From contig CAVIJJ010000004.1 in assembly GCA_963643205.1 (NCBI GenBank), positions 4,943 through 68,942 of the forward strand: a stretch of 64,000 bases of DNA. Direction: 5' to 3'. A program made the position numbers and the translations under genes. Source of the DNA: Phil1 sp963643205. GTDB taxonomy: Bacteria > Bacillota > Clostridia > Christensenellales > CAG-138. Numbering within the stretch: the first letter of the stretch is position 1; each line of letters starts with the position of its first letter. Positions 25,920 to 34,414 of the stretch are shown here, in pieces. The notes below the pieces were generated by a model, which searched no databases, had not been told where the DNA came from, and saw only the letters and a program-made list of their open reading frames with translations.

Positions 25920-27224
25920 TCAGTTTTCCTCTGCCTTTACGTACTTGCGGCCTATGAACAGGGCTATTATGCCGCCCAAGAACAGCAGTATCAGGCTGAG
26001 TATGCCAAGCGATGCCCTGCCGGTTGAGGAATAGGTAAGCGCGTAAAGCGCCGGGCCTATAACGCAGGAGAATTTGCCGAATATATCAAGGAAGCCGTAG
26101 TATTCATTAGAACGCTCGGGCGGAATAAGCTGGCCGAAGTAGCTGCGGGAGAGCGCCTGTATGCCGCCCTGCACCGTGCCGACAAGCGTTGCGAGTACCC
26201 AGAAAAGGATGCTGCTTAATTTAAGCGCGGCCTCGGTATCGCCGCCGGTAAGTTCCGCCTGCTCAATATTAAAGCCCATGAAGAAGCCGATTATGGTTAT
26301 AACAAAGTATATGCACACGGCTATGGTTATCATCTTCATCGCGCCAACCTTTTTGGCAAGCTTGCCGAAAAGTATGCTGAAGGGAACGGCCACTATCTGC
26401 GTAACAAGAAGGGCCAGTATCATGCCTATTGTGCCGAGGCCCAGCGTTTCGCCGTAGTTCGTGGCCATGGATATTATCGTATCCACGCCGTCTATATAGA
26501 AGAAGTAAGCGATTATGAAGAACAGTATCTTTTTATCCTTAAGAATATCCTTAAATGTTTTCCAAGCGTTGCGGAAGGCCTCTTTTGCCAGGGCCTTTGG
26601 AGCGTCCTCCACGCTGTATTTCTGATTTACGTTCTTGATGAAGGGAATGCTGAAAAGTCCCCACCAGAAAACAACTATCAGAATGGCTATCTTATAGGAA
26701 AGCACGCTTTGATTCATAAGAAGCATTACGGCAATGGATATAACGAAGGGAATGGTGCTGCCGCCAATGTAGCCCATGGCGTATCCCCAGGAGGAAACGC
26801 GGTCCATGCGATCGGGCGTTGTAACGTCGGTTAGGAAGGAATCGTAGAATAAGCAGCTGCCGGAGAAGCCTATGCGGGATATGATATAGCCTATAAGCAT
26901 AAGCTGCCAGTTTTCAAAAACGGCCATAACCGCCGTGAAAACAAGGCCGAGCACAAGGAAAGCCGAGAACAGCTTTTTCTTCATGCCGGAAAAATCGCCG
27001 ATGGCGCCGAGTATAGGCGCAAGCACGGCAACCACCAGCGCCGCCGCGCTTACGGCAAAACCGTAAAGCTTGTTGCCGGTTTCGTCCGCCTGCATGGCGA
27101 AATAGATGGGGAAGATAGCGGCCATTATGTTCGTTGCGTAAACGGAGTTCGCCCAGTCGTACATTATCCACGACTTTTCGGCTTTGGTGAAGCGCTTATC
27201 GCTGCGCTCTGCCACAGATTGCAT
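25920..27224 (-). CDS. UMF1 family MFS transporter (Atg22-like permease)
   Basis: 434 residues with about twelve membrane segments. The start AEKSWIMYDWANSVYATNIMAAIFPIYF is the signature of the UMF1/Atg22 subfamily of major facilitators, as are FYDSFLTDVTTPDRMDRVSSWGYAMGYIGG and the late GIQALSRSYFGQLIPPERSNEYYGF segment. Yeast Atg22 exports amino acids from the vacuole; bacterial substrates are unknown. AGGAGGG precedes the ATG. It is the first gene of the minus-strand run UMF1-radC-mutase-MATE. Confidence 0.92.
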   Translation of the reverse strand: MQSVAERSDKRFTKAEKSWIMYDWANSVYATNIMAAIFPIYFAMQADETGNKLYGFAVSAAALVVAVLAPILGAIGDFSGMKKKLFSAFLVLGLVFTAVMAVFENWQLMLIGYIISRIGFSGSCLFYDSFLTDVTTPDRMDRVSSWGYAMGYIGGSTIPFVISIAVMLLMNQSVLSYKIAILIVVFWWGLFSIPFIKNVNQKYSVEDAPKALAKEAFRNAWKTFKDILKDKKILFFIIAYFFYIDGVDTIISMATNYGETLGLGTIGMILALLVTQIVAVPFSILFGKLAKKVGAMKMITIAVCIYFVITIIGFFMGFNIEQAELTGGDTEAALKLSSILFWVLATLVGTVQGGIQALSRSYFGQLIPPERSNEYYGFLDIFGKFSCVIGPALYALTYSSTGRASLGILSLILLFLGGIIALFIGRKYVKAEEN

Positions 27225-27392
27225 AAATACCCTCCTAGTGCGTGAAGAAATGATTACACACTTAATTATAATCCAAACGCCTCTTATAGTACAGATAATT
27301 TATTGATCCGCGCCGCGAGAATGCCTTTGTGAGAACATACGCAATACTAACAGAAATTTAACAAAAAAGGCGGGATATAACGTACATTTGGC

Positions 27393-27421
27393 TTGACATT
27401 GTTGTACCTTGGATTTATGAT
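27393..27421 (+). promoter_or_regulatory. Near-consensus promoter of gdhA
   Basis: TTGACA (27393-27398), 17-bp spacer, TATGAT (27416-27421). Predicted transcription starts about 70 bases before the ATG. The strength fits the biased codon use of gdhA. Confidence 0.88.
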
Positions 27422-27498
27422 TAGTTAGGTGCGGATTGGTGAAGGTATGCCTTATCCGCACGACCAAAAAAGCATAATTTATATTTGGAGGTACTACA

Positions 27499-28845
27499 AT
27501 GAACGCGTACATTCAGGAAGTCCTGGAGAAGGTTCAAAAGCGCGACAAGAACGAGCCTGAGTTTCTTCAGACCGTAGAAGAGGTTCTCAAGTCCCTTGAG
27601 ACCGTTATCGATCAGCATCCGGAATATCAGAAGGCCGGTCTGCTTGAGCGCCTTGTCGAGCCCGAGCGTGTAATAGAGTTCCGCGTACCCTGGGTGGATG
27701 ATGCCGGTAAGGTGAACATCAACCGTGGCTTCCGCGTGCAGTTCAACAGCGCCATCGGCCCCTACAAGGGAGGCCTGCGCTTTGCTTCTCACGTAACCCT
27801 GTCCGTTATGAAATTCCTTGGTTTCGAGCAGACCTTTAAGAACAGCCTGACCAGCCTGCCCATGGGCGGCGGCAAGGGCGGCAGCGACTTTGATCCCAAC
27901 GGCAAGAGCGACGCCGAGATCATGCGTTTCTGCCAGAGCTTCATGACTGAGCTCCAGCGCCACATCGGTCCCAACGTGGACGTTCCCGCCGGTGATATCG
28001 GCGTAGGCGGCCGCGAGATCGGCTATCTGTTCGGCCAGTATAAGCGCATCCGCGGTGCTTATGAGAACGGCGTGCTTACCGGCAAGGCTCCTTCCTTCGG
28101 CGGCAGCCCCTTCCGTCCCGAAGCTACCGGTTACGGTGCGGTTTATTATCTCTGCGAAGTTCTCAAGCATGAGAACGACAAGATCGAGGGCAAGACCATT
28201 GCTATCTCCGGCTTCGGCAACGTTGCTTGGGGCGTTTGCAAGAAGGCTGCTCAGCTGGGCGCTAAGGTTGTTACCCTGGCCGGCCCCGATGGTTACATCT
28301 ACGATCCCGATGGCATAGCCACCGAAGAGAAGATCAACTACATGCTCGAGATGCGCAACAGCGGCCGCAACAAGGTTCAGGACTATGCCGACAAGTTTGG
28401 CGTACAGTTCTTCCCCGGCCAGAAGCCCTGGGGCCAGAAGGTTGACGTTTGCATGCCTTGCGCCTACCAGAACGAGATCGGCATGAAGGAAGCCGAGCAG
28501 ATGGTCGCCAACGGCCTGAAGTACTACATCGAAGTTGCCAACATGCCCACCACCAACGAAGCTCTGTACTTCCTGATGGACAAGGGTCTGGTTGTTGCTC
28601 CTTCCAAGGCTGTTAACGCCGGTGGCGTTGCTGTTTCCGGTCTCGAGATGAGCCAGAACTCCGAGCGCCTGACCTGGAAGCCCGAAGAGGTTGATGAGAA
28701 GCTGCATCACATCATGATCAACATCCATGCTGCCTCCGTCCAGGCTGCTGAGGAAGCCGGTCTTGGTTACAACCTGGTTGCCGGTGCCAACATCGCCGGT
28801 TTCAAGAAGGTTGCCGACGCCATGATGGCTCAGGGTATCGTCTGA
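27499..28845 (+). CDS. gdhA: NADP-specific glutamate dehydrogenase
   Basis: Reversible reductive amination of 2-oxoglutarate with ammonia to glutamate, in the cytoplasm. The 448-residue length and the motifs RVPWVDDAGKVNINRGFRVQ, GPYKGGLRF and PMGGGKGGSD (catalytic lysine K126) are those of the hexameric GDH family I; the Rossmann domain starts at about residue 230 with ISGFGNVAWG. A near-consensus promoter and GGAGGT binding site precede it, and a strong terminator follows, so it is a single-gene unit. Codon use is different from its neighbours, with many ATC, GGC, TTC and very few ATA codons, as for a highly expressed gene. Confidence 0.98.
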   Translation: MNAYIQEVLEKVQKRDKNEPEFLQTVEEVLKSLETVIDQHPEYQKAGLLERLVEPERVIEFRVPWVDDAGKVNINRGFRVQFNSAIGPYKGGLRFASHVTLSVMKFLGFEQTFKNSLTSLPMGGGKGGSDFDPNGKSDAEIMRFCQSFMTELQRHIGPNVDVPAGDIGVGGREIGYLFGQYKRIRGAYENGVLTGKAPSFGGSPFRPEATGYGAVYYLCEVLKHENDKIEGKTIAISGFGNVAWGVCKKAAQLGAKVVTLAGPDGYIYDPDGIATEEKINYMLEMRNSGRNKVQDYADKFGVQFFPGQKPWGQKVDVCMPCAYQNEIGMKEAEQMVANGLKYYIEVANMPTTNEALYFLMDKGLVVAPSKAVNAGGVAVSGLEMSQNSERLTWKPEEVDEKLHHIMINIHAASVQAAEEAGLGYNLVAGANIAGFKKVADAMMAQGIV

Positions 28846-28875
28846 TAACCACCAAATATAACCAAATAAAAAAAC

Positions 28876-28903
28876 AGGGAGCTGCCCTCCGGGGCGGCTC
28901 TCT
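28876..28903 (+). terminator. Terminator of gdhA
   Basis: 12-bp stem AGGGAGCTGCCC / GGGCGGCTCTCT (two G-T wobble pairs), 4-base loop, running into TTTTT. Confidence 0.88.
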
Positions 28904-28976
28904 TTTTAGGTTCACAAGATATCAAGCCAGGCTTGTTTTGGCTGTTGAATCACCATATTGATTATATGCATAATAA

Positions 28977-29008
28977 AAAACCGGGTTGTCGATTGACGGC
29001 CCGGTTTT
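28977..29008 (-). terminator. Terminator of the ABC transporter operon
   Basis: 9-bp perfect stem AAAACCGGG / CCCGGTTTT with a 14-base loop; on the minus strand it runs into TTTTTTATT just after the substrate-binding protein gene. Confidence 0.85.
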
Positions 29009-29022
29009 GTGTAGCTTGGGTT

Positions 29023-30168
29023 TTACGCAAGCTTGCCGAGGGAATTGGCGACAAGCTCGTTGTACTGCTCTTCGGTGAGCTCGCAATGGTAGAACAGCTC
29101 AAAGTACTCAACGGCCTTTTCATACATATCGTAATCTGCAACATCGCCGTAGAAGAGCTTGGTCATCCAAAGCATACCAAGGTAACGCTGAGCGGAAGGC
29201 GGGAAGCCCAGCCAGTTGTAAGGACCGAAGGGAACCTCGTAATAGTTGCCCTCCTGAATGGCGCGAACATCTTTCCACATTTCGTCTTCGGCCACGGTTG
29301 CGTAAACACTGCCGGAGGCAAAGAGTATAACGTCCGGATCCCAGGCAAGTATCTGCTCCATGTCAACTTCATTGCCGCTGCCCTTTGAGGAAGGTTCTTC
29401 AACAACCGCCAGGTTGTCGCACAGCATGTCTATAACCTCACCGTGGTAGCTGCCGTTTGCTATAACGTTAAGGCCTTCGTCACCAAGGCAGTAAAGAACC
29501 TTTACCTTCTCAACGTTTTCAACTATGCCGGAAATGAGGGAGTAGGTATCCTCGCAATAGGTGGCCAGAACCTCGGCCTCTTCTTCCATGCCGAGCAGGT
29601 CACCAAGCTGCCTGTAAGCATCGCCCAGTGTGGCGAGAGTGGCGGTTATATGAACAAAGGGGATGCCGGTCTGCTCGGAAAGAGCATCAAGGTCTTCCTT
29701 AACGGTGGACTTAGGCTCACCAACGTCTATAACTATCTCCGCGCCGCTCGCGAGCAGGGTCTCAAGATTCAGCTCACCCTTGCCGCCGTAAAGCTGGCCA
29801 AGTTCGGGCAGGTTGTAATACTCGGTGGGGATATACTGGGCGGCTTCCTCGGTCCATGCGTTAGCTACGCCAACAAGCTTTTCGGGGCAAAGCGCGAATA
29901 TGGCTATCTGCGTAAGGGGGCCGGAAATGGCAACCTTGGTTATGTTTGTGGGTACGGTAACGGTTCTGCCCGCGGAATCGGTAAATTCACGGGTTTCGCC
30001 CTCGGTACTCTCTATGGGAGCGGCCGTCTCCTCGGGAGCGGTGGTTTCAGCGGGTGCTTCGGTAGCTGCCGCCTCGGTGGGCTCGGGGCTTTCGGTAACC
30101 GTTGCCTGGCATGCCATAAGGCTCATCATCATGATAAGAGCCAGAAGCAATGCTGCAAATTTCTTCAT
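29023..30168 (-). CDS. ABC transporter substrate-binding lipoprotein (iron-complex/cobalamin type)
   Basis: 381 residues. The lipoprotein signal ends in the lipobox LMAC (C20), followed by a Thr/Glu/Ala/Pro linker to about residue 58 and then the helical-backbone binding-protein fold starting EFTDSAGRTVTVP. Such PF01497 proteins bind siderophores, haem, cobalamin or oxyanions; the ligand here cannot be read. It is the third gene of permease-ATPase-binding protein, 18 bp after the ATPase stop. The order is consistent with an importer anchored at the outer face of the membrane. Confidence 0.9.
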   Translation of the reverse strand: MKKFAALLLALIMMMSLMACQATVTESPEPTEAAATEAPAETTAPEETAAPIESTEGETREFTDSAGRTVTVPTNITKVAISGPLTQIAIFALCPEKLVGVANAWTEEAAQYIPTEYYNLPELGQLYGGKGELNLETLLASGAEIVIDVGEPKSTVKEDLDALSEQTGIPFVHITATLATLGDAYRQLGDLLGMEEEAEVLATYCEDTYSLISGIVENVEKVKVLYCLGDEGLNVIANGSYHGEVIDMLCDNLAVVEEPSSKGSGNEVDMEQILAWDPDVILFASGSVYATVAEDEMWKDVRAIQEGNYYEVPFGPYNWLGFPPSAQRYLGMLWMTKLFYGDVADYDMYEKAVEYFELFYHCELTEEQYNELVANSLGKLA

Positions 30169-30186
30169 TGTGGTTTCCTCCGATTT

Positions 30187-30954
30187 TTATTTGTTTATAT
30201 GCGGAAATATCGCCGCGCCGCAGGGTGTGGAAACCATGTCGGCCTTCATGCCGTACAGCGAGGTAATAAGACCTTCTGTTATAACGTTGCCGCTTTCGCC
30301 CTGGGCTATAACCCTGCCGTCAAGCAGGGCAACCGACCTGTCGGCGTACCAAAGGGCATGCTGCGGATTGTGGGTTGATAAAAGCACGGCGTAGCCTTCT
30401 TCCGCGAGCGAACAGCAAAGCTCCATAACCCGCGCCTGATTGCCAAAGTCCAGATTGGCCGTGGGTTCATCCATTATAAGCGCCCGAGCGGACTGGCATA
30501 TCGCGCGCGCTATGAGCACCATTTGTTTTTCACCGCCGGAAAGACGGGTGAATATTCGGCTGGACAGATGCTCAACCCCGGCGCGTTTCAGCGCGGCATG
30601 CGCCGCGTCAAGCTGCTCCCGCTTGGGATTTGCGGCGAAGGACAGGGCACCGGTGGATCCCATAAGCACCATTTCCTCAACCGTGTAGCCGAAAACATCC
30701 GTGTGACTTTGGGGAATATACGCCGCGTATTTGGCCAGCTCTTTTGCGCAAAGGGTTTTGGCCTCGCGCGAAAAAAGCGTTACGCTGCCGCCGTAGGCCG
30801 TGTTCAGCCCCAGTATGCAGCTGAAAAGCGTTGTTTTGCCGGCGCCGTTGGGCCCTAAAAGGGCGGTAACATGCCCGGCCTCGGCCTTAAAGGTTACGCC
30901 TTTCAGCACCTCGTGCTCACCGTATGAAAATCTTAAATCCCGTGCCTCTATCAT
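30187..30954 (-). CDS. ABC transporter ATP-binding protein (FecE/BtuD type)
   Basis: 255 residues from ATG 30954, which is chosen because GGAGG lies 8 bases upstream and the ATGA overlaps the permease stop. It has Walker A GPNGAGKTT (about 37-45), the Q-loop AAYIPQSH, signature RLSGGEKQMVLIARA, Walker B ALIMDEPTANLD and the switch histidine in LLSTHNPQHA. These motifs and the partner genes identify the FecCD-linked ATPase class. It energises uptake by the neighbouring permease. Confidence 0.93.
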   Translation of the reverse strand: MIEARDLRFSYGEHEVLKGVTFKAEAGHVTALLGPNGAGKTTLFSCILGLNTAYGGSVTLFSREAKTLCAKELAKYAAYIPQSHTDVFGYTVEEMVLMGSTGALSFAANPKREQLDAAHAALKRAGVEHLSSRIFTRLSGGEKQMVLIARAICQSARALIMDEPTANLDFGNQARVMELCCSLAEEGYAVLLSTHNPQHALWYADRSVALLDGRVIAQGESGNVITEGLITSLYGMKADMVSTPCGAAIFPHINK

Positions 30955-31979
30955 GCGCCTTTCCTCCGCGAGCATATAAGATAAATGAAGAAAGGCGCGC
31001 CTATGAAGGCGGTAAGTATGCCTATGGGTATTTCAACGGCGAGAAGGTTTCTAGCCAAATCATCAACTATCAAAAGAAATGTGGCGCCAAGCAGCATTGA
31101 TGCCGGCATAAGGCGCCTGTAATCGCTGCCGACTATTTTTCGCGCCATGTGCGGCACAACCAGACCAACCCAGCCTATCATGCCCGCGCTCGCTATGCTT
31201 GCGGCCGTAATAAGCGTTGCCGCCGCTATCACAAGCATTCTCAGCCTTCTCGCGTTCACGCCCATTGTGCGGGCTTCCTCATCGCCAAGCGTTAAAAGAT
31301 TAAGCCGCCAGCGGCAAACGAACAGCACCGCGCAGCCTGCTATCATGGGAATGGCGGCCATCCTTACGGCGCTGTGCCTTGTGCCCGAAAGGCTGCCCAT
31401 AAGCCAGTATGTTATGGCGGGCAGCTGATTATTGGGATCCGCGACTAATTTTATGTATGATGTTCCGGCGGAGAAGAGCGAGCTTAGCATTATTCCCGCA
31501 AGTATAAGGTTAACAACATTGTCCCCGCGTGCCTTCGAGGCTATGAACATGGCCGTAAATACAGTTATCATGCCGAACGCGAACGCGCTCGCGGTAACAA
31601 GATAGCTTGGCGCGCCGAGAAGAATAGCGAGAGCCGCGCCGAACGCCGCCCCGCTTGAGGCACCAAGTATATCCGGCGAGGCCATCGGGTTTTTGAAAAC
31701 GCCCTGATACGCTCCGCCCGCCGCGCTTAGGCAGCAGCCAACCATGCACGCGAGAAGAATCCTTGGCAGACGTATGTTTATAACGGCGCTTTCCATGCTG
31801 CTTTCCCATGTTTTATCAATCGAAACGAAGGGAAGACGGCTTATAAGAATTTTTATTGCCTCCGAAACCGGAACGTTTAATCTGCCAAACAGCAGCGATA
31901 TAAGGGCGGCGCAAAGCAAAGCCACGGCAAAAAACCACAGGATATACCTACGCAGCGGCCTCTTTTTTATCATACTCAT
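30951..31979 (-). CDS. FecCD family ABC transporter permease
   Basis: 342 residues with about ten membrane segments. Family motifs include RLPRILLACMVGCCLSAAGGAYQGVFKNPMASPDILGASSGA, here split across about residues 73-114, GWVGLVVPHMAR and the terminal EIPIGILTAFIGAPFFIYLI. It forms the channel of an iron-complex/cobalamin-type importer. TAAGGAG precedes the ATG and an upstream TTGTAC/TAGAAT promoter drives the operon. It overlaps the ATPase gene by 4 bp. Confidence 0.94.
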   Translation of the reverse strand: MSMIKKRPLRRYILWFFAVALLCAALISLLFGRLNVPVSEAIKILISRLPFVSIDKTWESSMESAVINIRLPRILLACMVGCCLSAAGGAYQGVFKNPMASPDILGASSGAAFGAALAILLGAPSYLVTASAFAFGMITVFTAMFIASKARGDNVVNLILAGIMLSSLFSAGTSYIKLVADPNNQLPAITYWLMGSLSGTRHSAVRMAAIPMIAGCAVLFVCRWRLNLLTLGDEEARTMGVNARRLRMLVIAAATLITAASIASAGMIGWVGLVVPHMARKIVGSDYRRLMPASMLLGATFLLIVDDLARNLLAVEIPIGILTAFIGAPFFIYLICSRRKGA

Positions 31980-32013
31980 ACACCGACTCCTTACTTTACT
32001 GCCTGTAGCACAT

Positions 32014-32042
32014 ATTCTACCACATTAAAGCGTTATGTACAA
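32014..32042 (-). promoter_or_regulatory. Promoter of the ABC importer operon
   Basis: Minus strand TTGTAC (32042-32037), 17-bp spacer, TAGAAT (32019-32014) with an extended TG. No Fur-box-like inverted repeat is obvious nearby. Confidence 0.62.
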
Positions 32043-32125
32043 CAAAGAATAACGCCCGCAAAATGCCCTGATTTCGGCGAATATTGCAGCCCGATACAAA
32101 ATTTGTAAAACTTGCAAAAAAGTTC

Positions 32126-32154
32126 TTGCATATATCGAAATAGGATAGTATAAT
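32126..32154 (+). promoter_or_regulatory. Promoter of tRNA-Thr
   Basis: TTGCAT (32126-32131), 17-bp spacer, TATAAT (32149-32154); the tRNA begins 36 bp downstream. Confidence 0.8.
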
Positions 32155-32189
32155 ATACAGCGTTGACGCGGTAAGCGTCATAATGGTTC

Positions 32190-32266
32190 GCTGGTGTAGC
32201 TCAGTTGGTAGAGCGCGTCATTGGTAATGACGAGGTTCATGGGTCCGACTCCCATCACCAGCTCCA
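32190..32266 (+). tRNA. tRNA-Thr (anticodon GGT)
   Basis: Cloverleaf: acceptor GCTGGTG / CACCAGC, D-arm GCTCAGTTGGTAGAGC, anticodon stem CGTCA / TGACG with loop TTGGTAA (anticodon GGT at 32223-32225, reading ACC and ACT), T-stem ATGGG / CCCAT, discriminator T and an encoded CCA end (32264-32266). The T-loop TCCGACT is unusual in having C at the second position. Confidence 0.95.
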
Positions 32267-32270
32267 CGCA

Positions 32271-32297
32271 AAATACCATCCGTCAAGGATGGTATTT
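32271..32297 (+). terminator. Terminator after tRNA-Thr
   Basis: Perfect 11-bp stem AAATACCATCC / GGATGGTATTT with a 5-base loop, continuing into TT. It lies 5 bases after the tRNA CCA and 29 bases before the NTPase gene. Confidence 0.82.
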
Positions 32298-32325
32298 TTG
32301 TATACAAAATCAGGAGGAGGCCTGT

Positions 32326-32853
32326 ATGAGGCATATACTTATTTGCGGCGCGAGGGGCGTTGGCAAGTCCACACTTATAGCAAAACTTATCGCCAACATT
32401 GATGCTCCGCTGTACGGATATTTTACAAAGCGCCTGGATAAGGCTGATGACGACGGCCTTTTCCCTATTTATATGTATCCCGCCTGGGTTAAGGACGAGG
32501 AGCGCGAGCGCGGCAGAGAAAACATGATAGGCCGATGCAGCGGCAGAATGCACGATGTGCATATCGAGGTATTCGATAAGTTTGGCGCCGGTTATATTCG
32601 CGCGGCAAAGCCGGGCGGAGTGATAATAATGGATGAGCTTGGCTTTATGGAAAGAAACGCGCAGGAGTTTAAGCGCGCCGTGTTCGAAGCGCTTGACGGG
32701 GACATTCAGGTTATAGCGGCGGTAAAGGATCGCTACGACGTGGAGTTTCTTAACGCCGTGCGCGCGCATGAAAAGGCGCAGGTTTTTAATATTACGGAGC
32801 AGAACAGGGATTCTCTCTATGGCGAGATTTTGCCGCTTATAGCAAAAATATAG
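32326..32853 (+). CDS. THEP1-like nucleoside-triphosphatase (NTPase_1 family)
   Basis: 175-residue P-loop protein. Walker A is GARGVGKST (8-16), Walker B with catalytic glutamate is IMDELG (101-106) followed by FMER, as in the THEP1/NTPase_1 family of small nucleotide-specific phosphatases. I chose ATG 32326 because AGGAGGAGG lies just upstream; the longer open frame runs back through the tRNA. It would be read from the tRNA promoter by read-through or from an unseen promoter. In Bacillota such NTPases occur near metal-cofactor genes, but its role here is not known. Confidence 0.85.
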   Translation: MRHILICGARGVGKSTLIAKLIANIDAPLYGYFTKRLDKADDDGLFPIYMYPAWVKDEERERGRENMIGRCSGRMHDVHIEVFDKFGAGYIRAAKPGGVIIMDELGFMERNAQEFKRAVFEALDGDIQVIAAVKDRYDVEFLNAVRAHEKAQVFNITEQNRDSLYGEILPLIAKI

Positions 32854-32862
32854 GGCCTTAGC

Positions 32863-32891
32863 TTGCTAAATGGCTTAAATTGGAATATAAT
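32863..32891 (+). promoter_or_regulatory. Promoter of asnS
   Basis: TTGCTA (32863-32868), 17-bp spacer, TATAAT (32886-32891), 32 bp before the ATG. The leader is too short for a T-box element. Confidence 0.75.
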
Positions 32892-32923
32892 AGCGAACAG
32901 TATTTATTATCCGGAGGTTGATT

Positions 32924-34306
32924 ATGTTAAGATTGAGCGAACTGGTGCGGGCTTATGAAGCGCACGCAGGCGAAATCGAGGTTGTAGGTTGGATCAGAAC
33001 GGCGCGCGAAAGCAAGAACGTGGGCTTTATAGAGCTTGGCGACGGATCCTGCTTCAAGAACGTGCAGGTTGTTTACGAGACCAATAATATCAATCAGGAC
33101 ATAACCAAGCAGCTTAATACCGGAACCGCGATAGGCGTTAAGGGCGAGCTTGTGCTTACGCCGGATATGCCGCAGCCTTTTGAAATAAGGGCTAAGGAGA
33201 TTTCAATCCTCGGCACTTGCGACAGCGACTATCCCCTGCAGAAGAAGAGGCACAGCCTTGAGTATCTGCGCACCATTCAGCACTTAAGACCCCGCACGAA
33301 TATGTTCCAGGCGGCGTTCAGGGTGCGCGGCGTTGTGGCGCAGGCCATACACCGTTTCTTTGACGAGCGAGGCTTCCTTTATGTTCATACGCCGCTCATC
33401 ACCCCGAGCGATTGCGAGGGCGCGGGCGAGATGTTCCGCGTGACAACGCTTGATATGAACAACCTGCCCAAAACCGAAGACGGCAAAACCGACGACAGCA
33501 AGGATTTCTTCGGCAGGGAAGCTAATCTGGCGGTAAGCGGACAGCTTTACGGCGAGGCGTTCGCGCTTGCCTTCCGCGATATATACACATTCGGCCCAAC
33601 CTTCAGGGCGGAGTATTCATTCACCGCGCGCCACGCGGCCGAGTTCTGGATGATAGAGCCGGAGATGGCCTTCTGCGACCTTGAGGGAGACATGGAAGTT
33701 GCCGAGGCGATGGTTAAATACATTATCCGCACCGTTATGGAGCGCTGCCCGGACGAGCTTAAGTTCTTCAACAGCTTTGTGGACAAGACCCTGCTCGACA
33801 GGCTTACAAACGTTGTTGAAAATGACTTTGCCAGGGTAACCTACACCGAGGCCGTTGATCTTCTTAAAAAGTCCGGCGCGGAGTTTAAGTATCCCGTTGA
33901 TTGGGGCTGTGATCTGCAGACCGAGCACGAGCGCTATCTGACCGAGCAGATATTCAAGCGCCCCGTATTCGTTACCAACTACCCCAAGGATATAAAGGCC
34001 TTCTATATGCGCCTTAATGACGACGGAAAGACCGTTGCCGCGGTTGACCTGCTTGTTCCCGGCGTGGGCGAGATAATAGGCGGCAGCCAGCGCGAGGAGC
34101 GCACGGATAAGCTTAAGCAGCGCATAGAGGAGCTTGGGCTTGATATGAGCCAGTACGACTGGTATATGGATCTTAGGCGCTTCGGCGGCGTTCAGCACGC
34201 GGGCTATGGCCTTGGATTCGAACGAATCGTAATGTACGTTACGGGCATAGCGAACATAAGGGATGTGCTCCCGTTCCCCCGTACGGCTTCAAGCATGGAT
34301 ATATAA
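32924..34306 (+). CDS. asnS: Asparagine--tRNA ligase
   Basis: Class II aminoacyl-tRNA synthetase that charges tRNA-Asn. An N-terminal OB-fold anticodon domain (about 1-115, VVGWIRTARESKNVGFIELGDG) is followed by the catalytic core with motif 2 FRAEYSFTARH and motif 3 GYGLGFERIVMYVTG. The 460-residue length and the PRT-ending FPRT are usual for AsnRS. The ATG at 32924 follows CCGGAGG by 7 bases; the in-frame TTG at 32918 overlaps the spacing and is unlikely. It has its own promoter and terminator. Confidence 0.97.
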   Translation: MLRLSELVRAYEAHAGEIEVVGWIRTARESKNVGFIELGDGSCFKNVQVVYETNNINQDITKQLNTGTAIGVKGELVLTPDMPQPFEIRAKEISILGTCDSDYPLQKKRHSLEYLRTIQHLRPRTNMFQAAFRVRGVVAQAIHRFFDERGFLYVHTPLITPSDCEGAGEMFRVTTLDMNNLPKTEDGKTDDSKDFFGREANLAVSGQLYGEAFALAFRDIYTFGPTFRAEYSFTARHAAEFWMIEPEMAFCDLEGDMEVAEAMVKYIIRTVMERCPDELKFFNSFVDKTLLDRLTNVVENDFARVTYTEAVDLLKKSGAEFKYPVDWGCDLQTEHERYLTEQIFKRPVFVTNYPKDIKAFYMRLNDDGKTVAAVDLLVPGVGEIIGGSQREERTDKLKQRIEELGLDMSQYDWYMDLRRFGGVQHAGYGLGFERIVMYVTGIANIRDVLPFPRTASSMDI

Positions 34307-34313
34307 AAAATTC

Positions 34314-34332
34314 GGCGTGGCAACCCCACGCC
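34314..34332 (+). terminator. Terminator of asnS
   Basis: 7-bp stem GGCGTGG / CCACGCC, 5-base loop, then TTTTTT. Confidence 0.9.
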
Positions 34333-34368
34333 TTTTTTATTGCGAAATTATTTATAAGCACAAAAAAA

Positions 34369-34396
34369 CGCCGTACCCGGGAGACCGGGCGCGGCG
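34369..34396 (-). terminator. Terminator of gapA
   Basis: Stem CGCCG-TA-CCCGG / CCGGG-CG-CGGCG with a small internal mismatch and a GAGA loop; on the minus strand it runs into a T7 tract. Confidence 0.88.
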
Positions 34397-34414
34397 CTTA
34401 TCATTTAGCGCGGT

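Noticed and set aside
27421..28728. 435-residue open frame antisense to gdhA
   Set aside because: Such long antisense frames come from the strong codon bias of gdhA; there is no start signal and no domain.
29443..30378. 311-residue plus-strand frame opposite the ABC binding-protein and ATPase genes
   Set aside because: Shadow frame; Gly/Cys-rich and without motifs, crosses two real genes.
32221..32325. Upstream extension of the NTPase frame to 32221
   Set aside because: It would start inside tRNA-Thr and cross its terminator; ATG 32326 with AGGAGGAGG is clearly the start.
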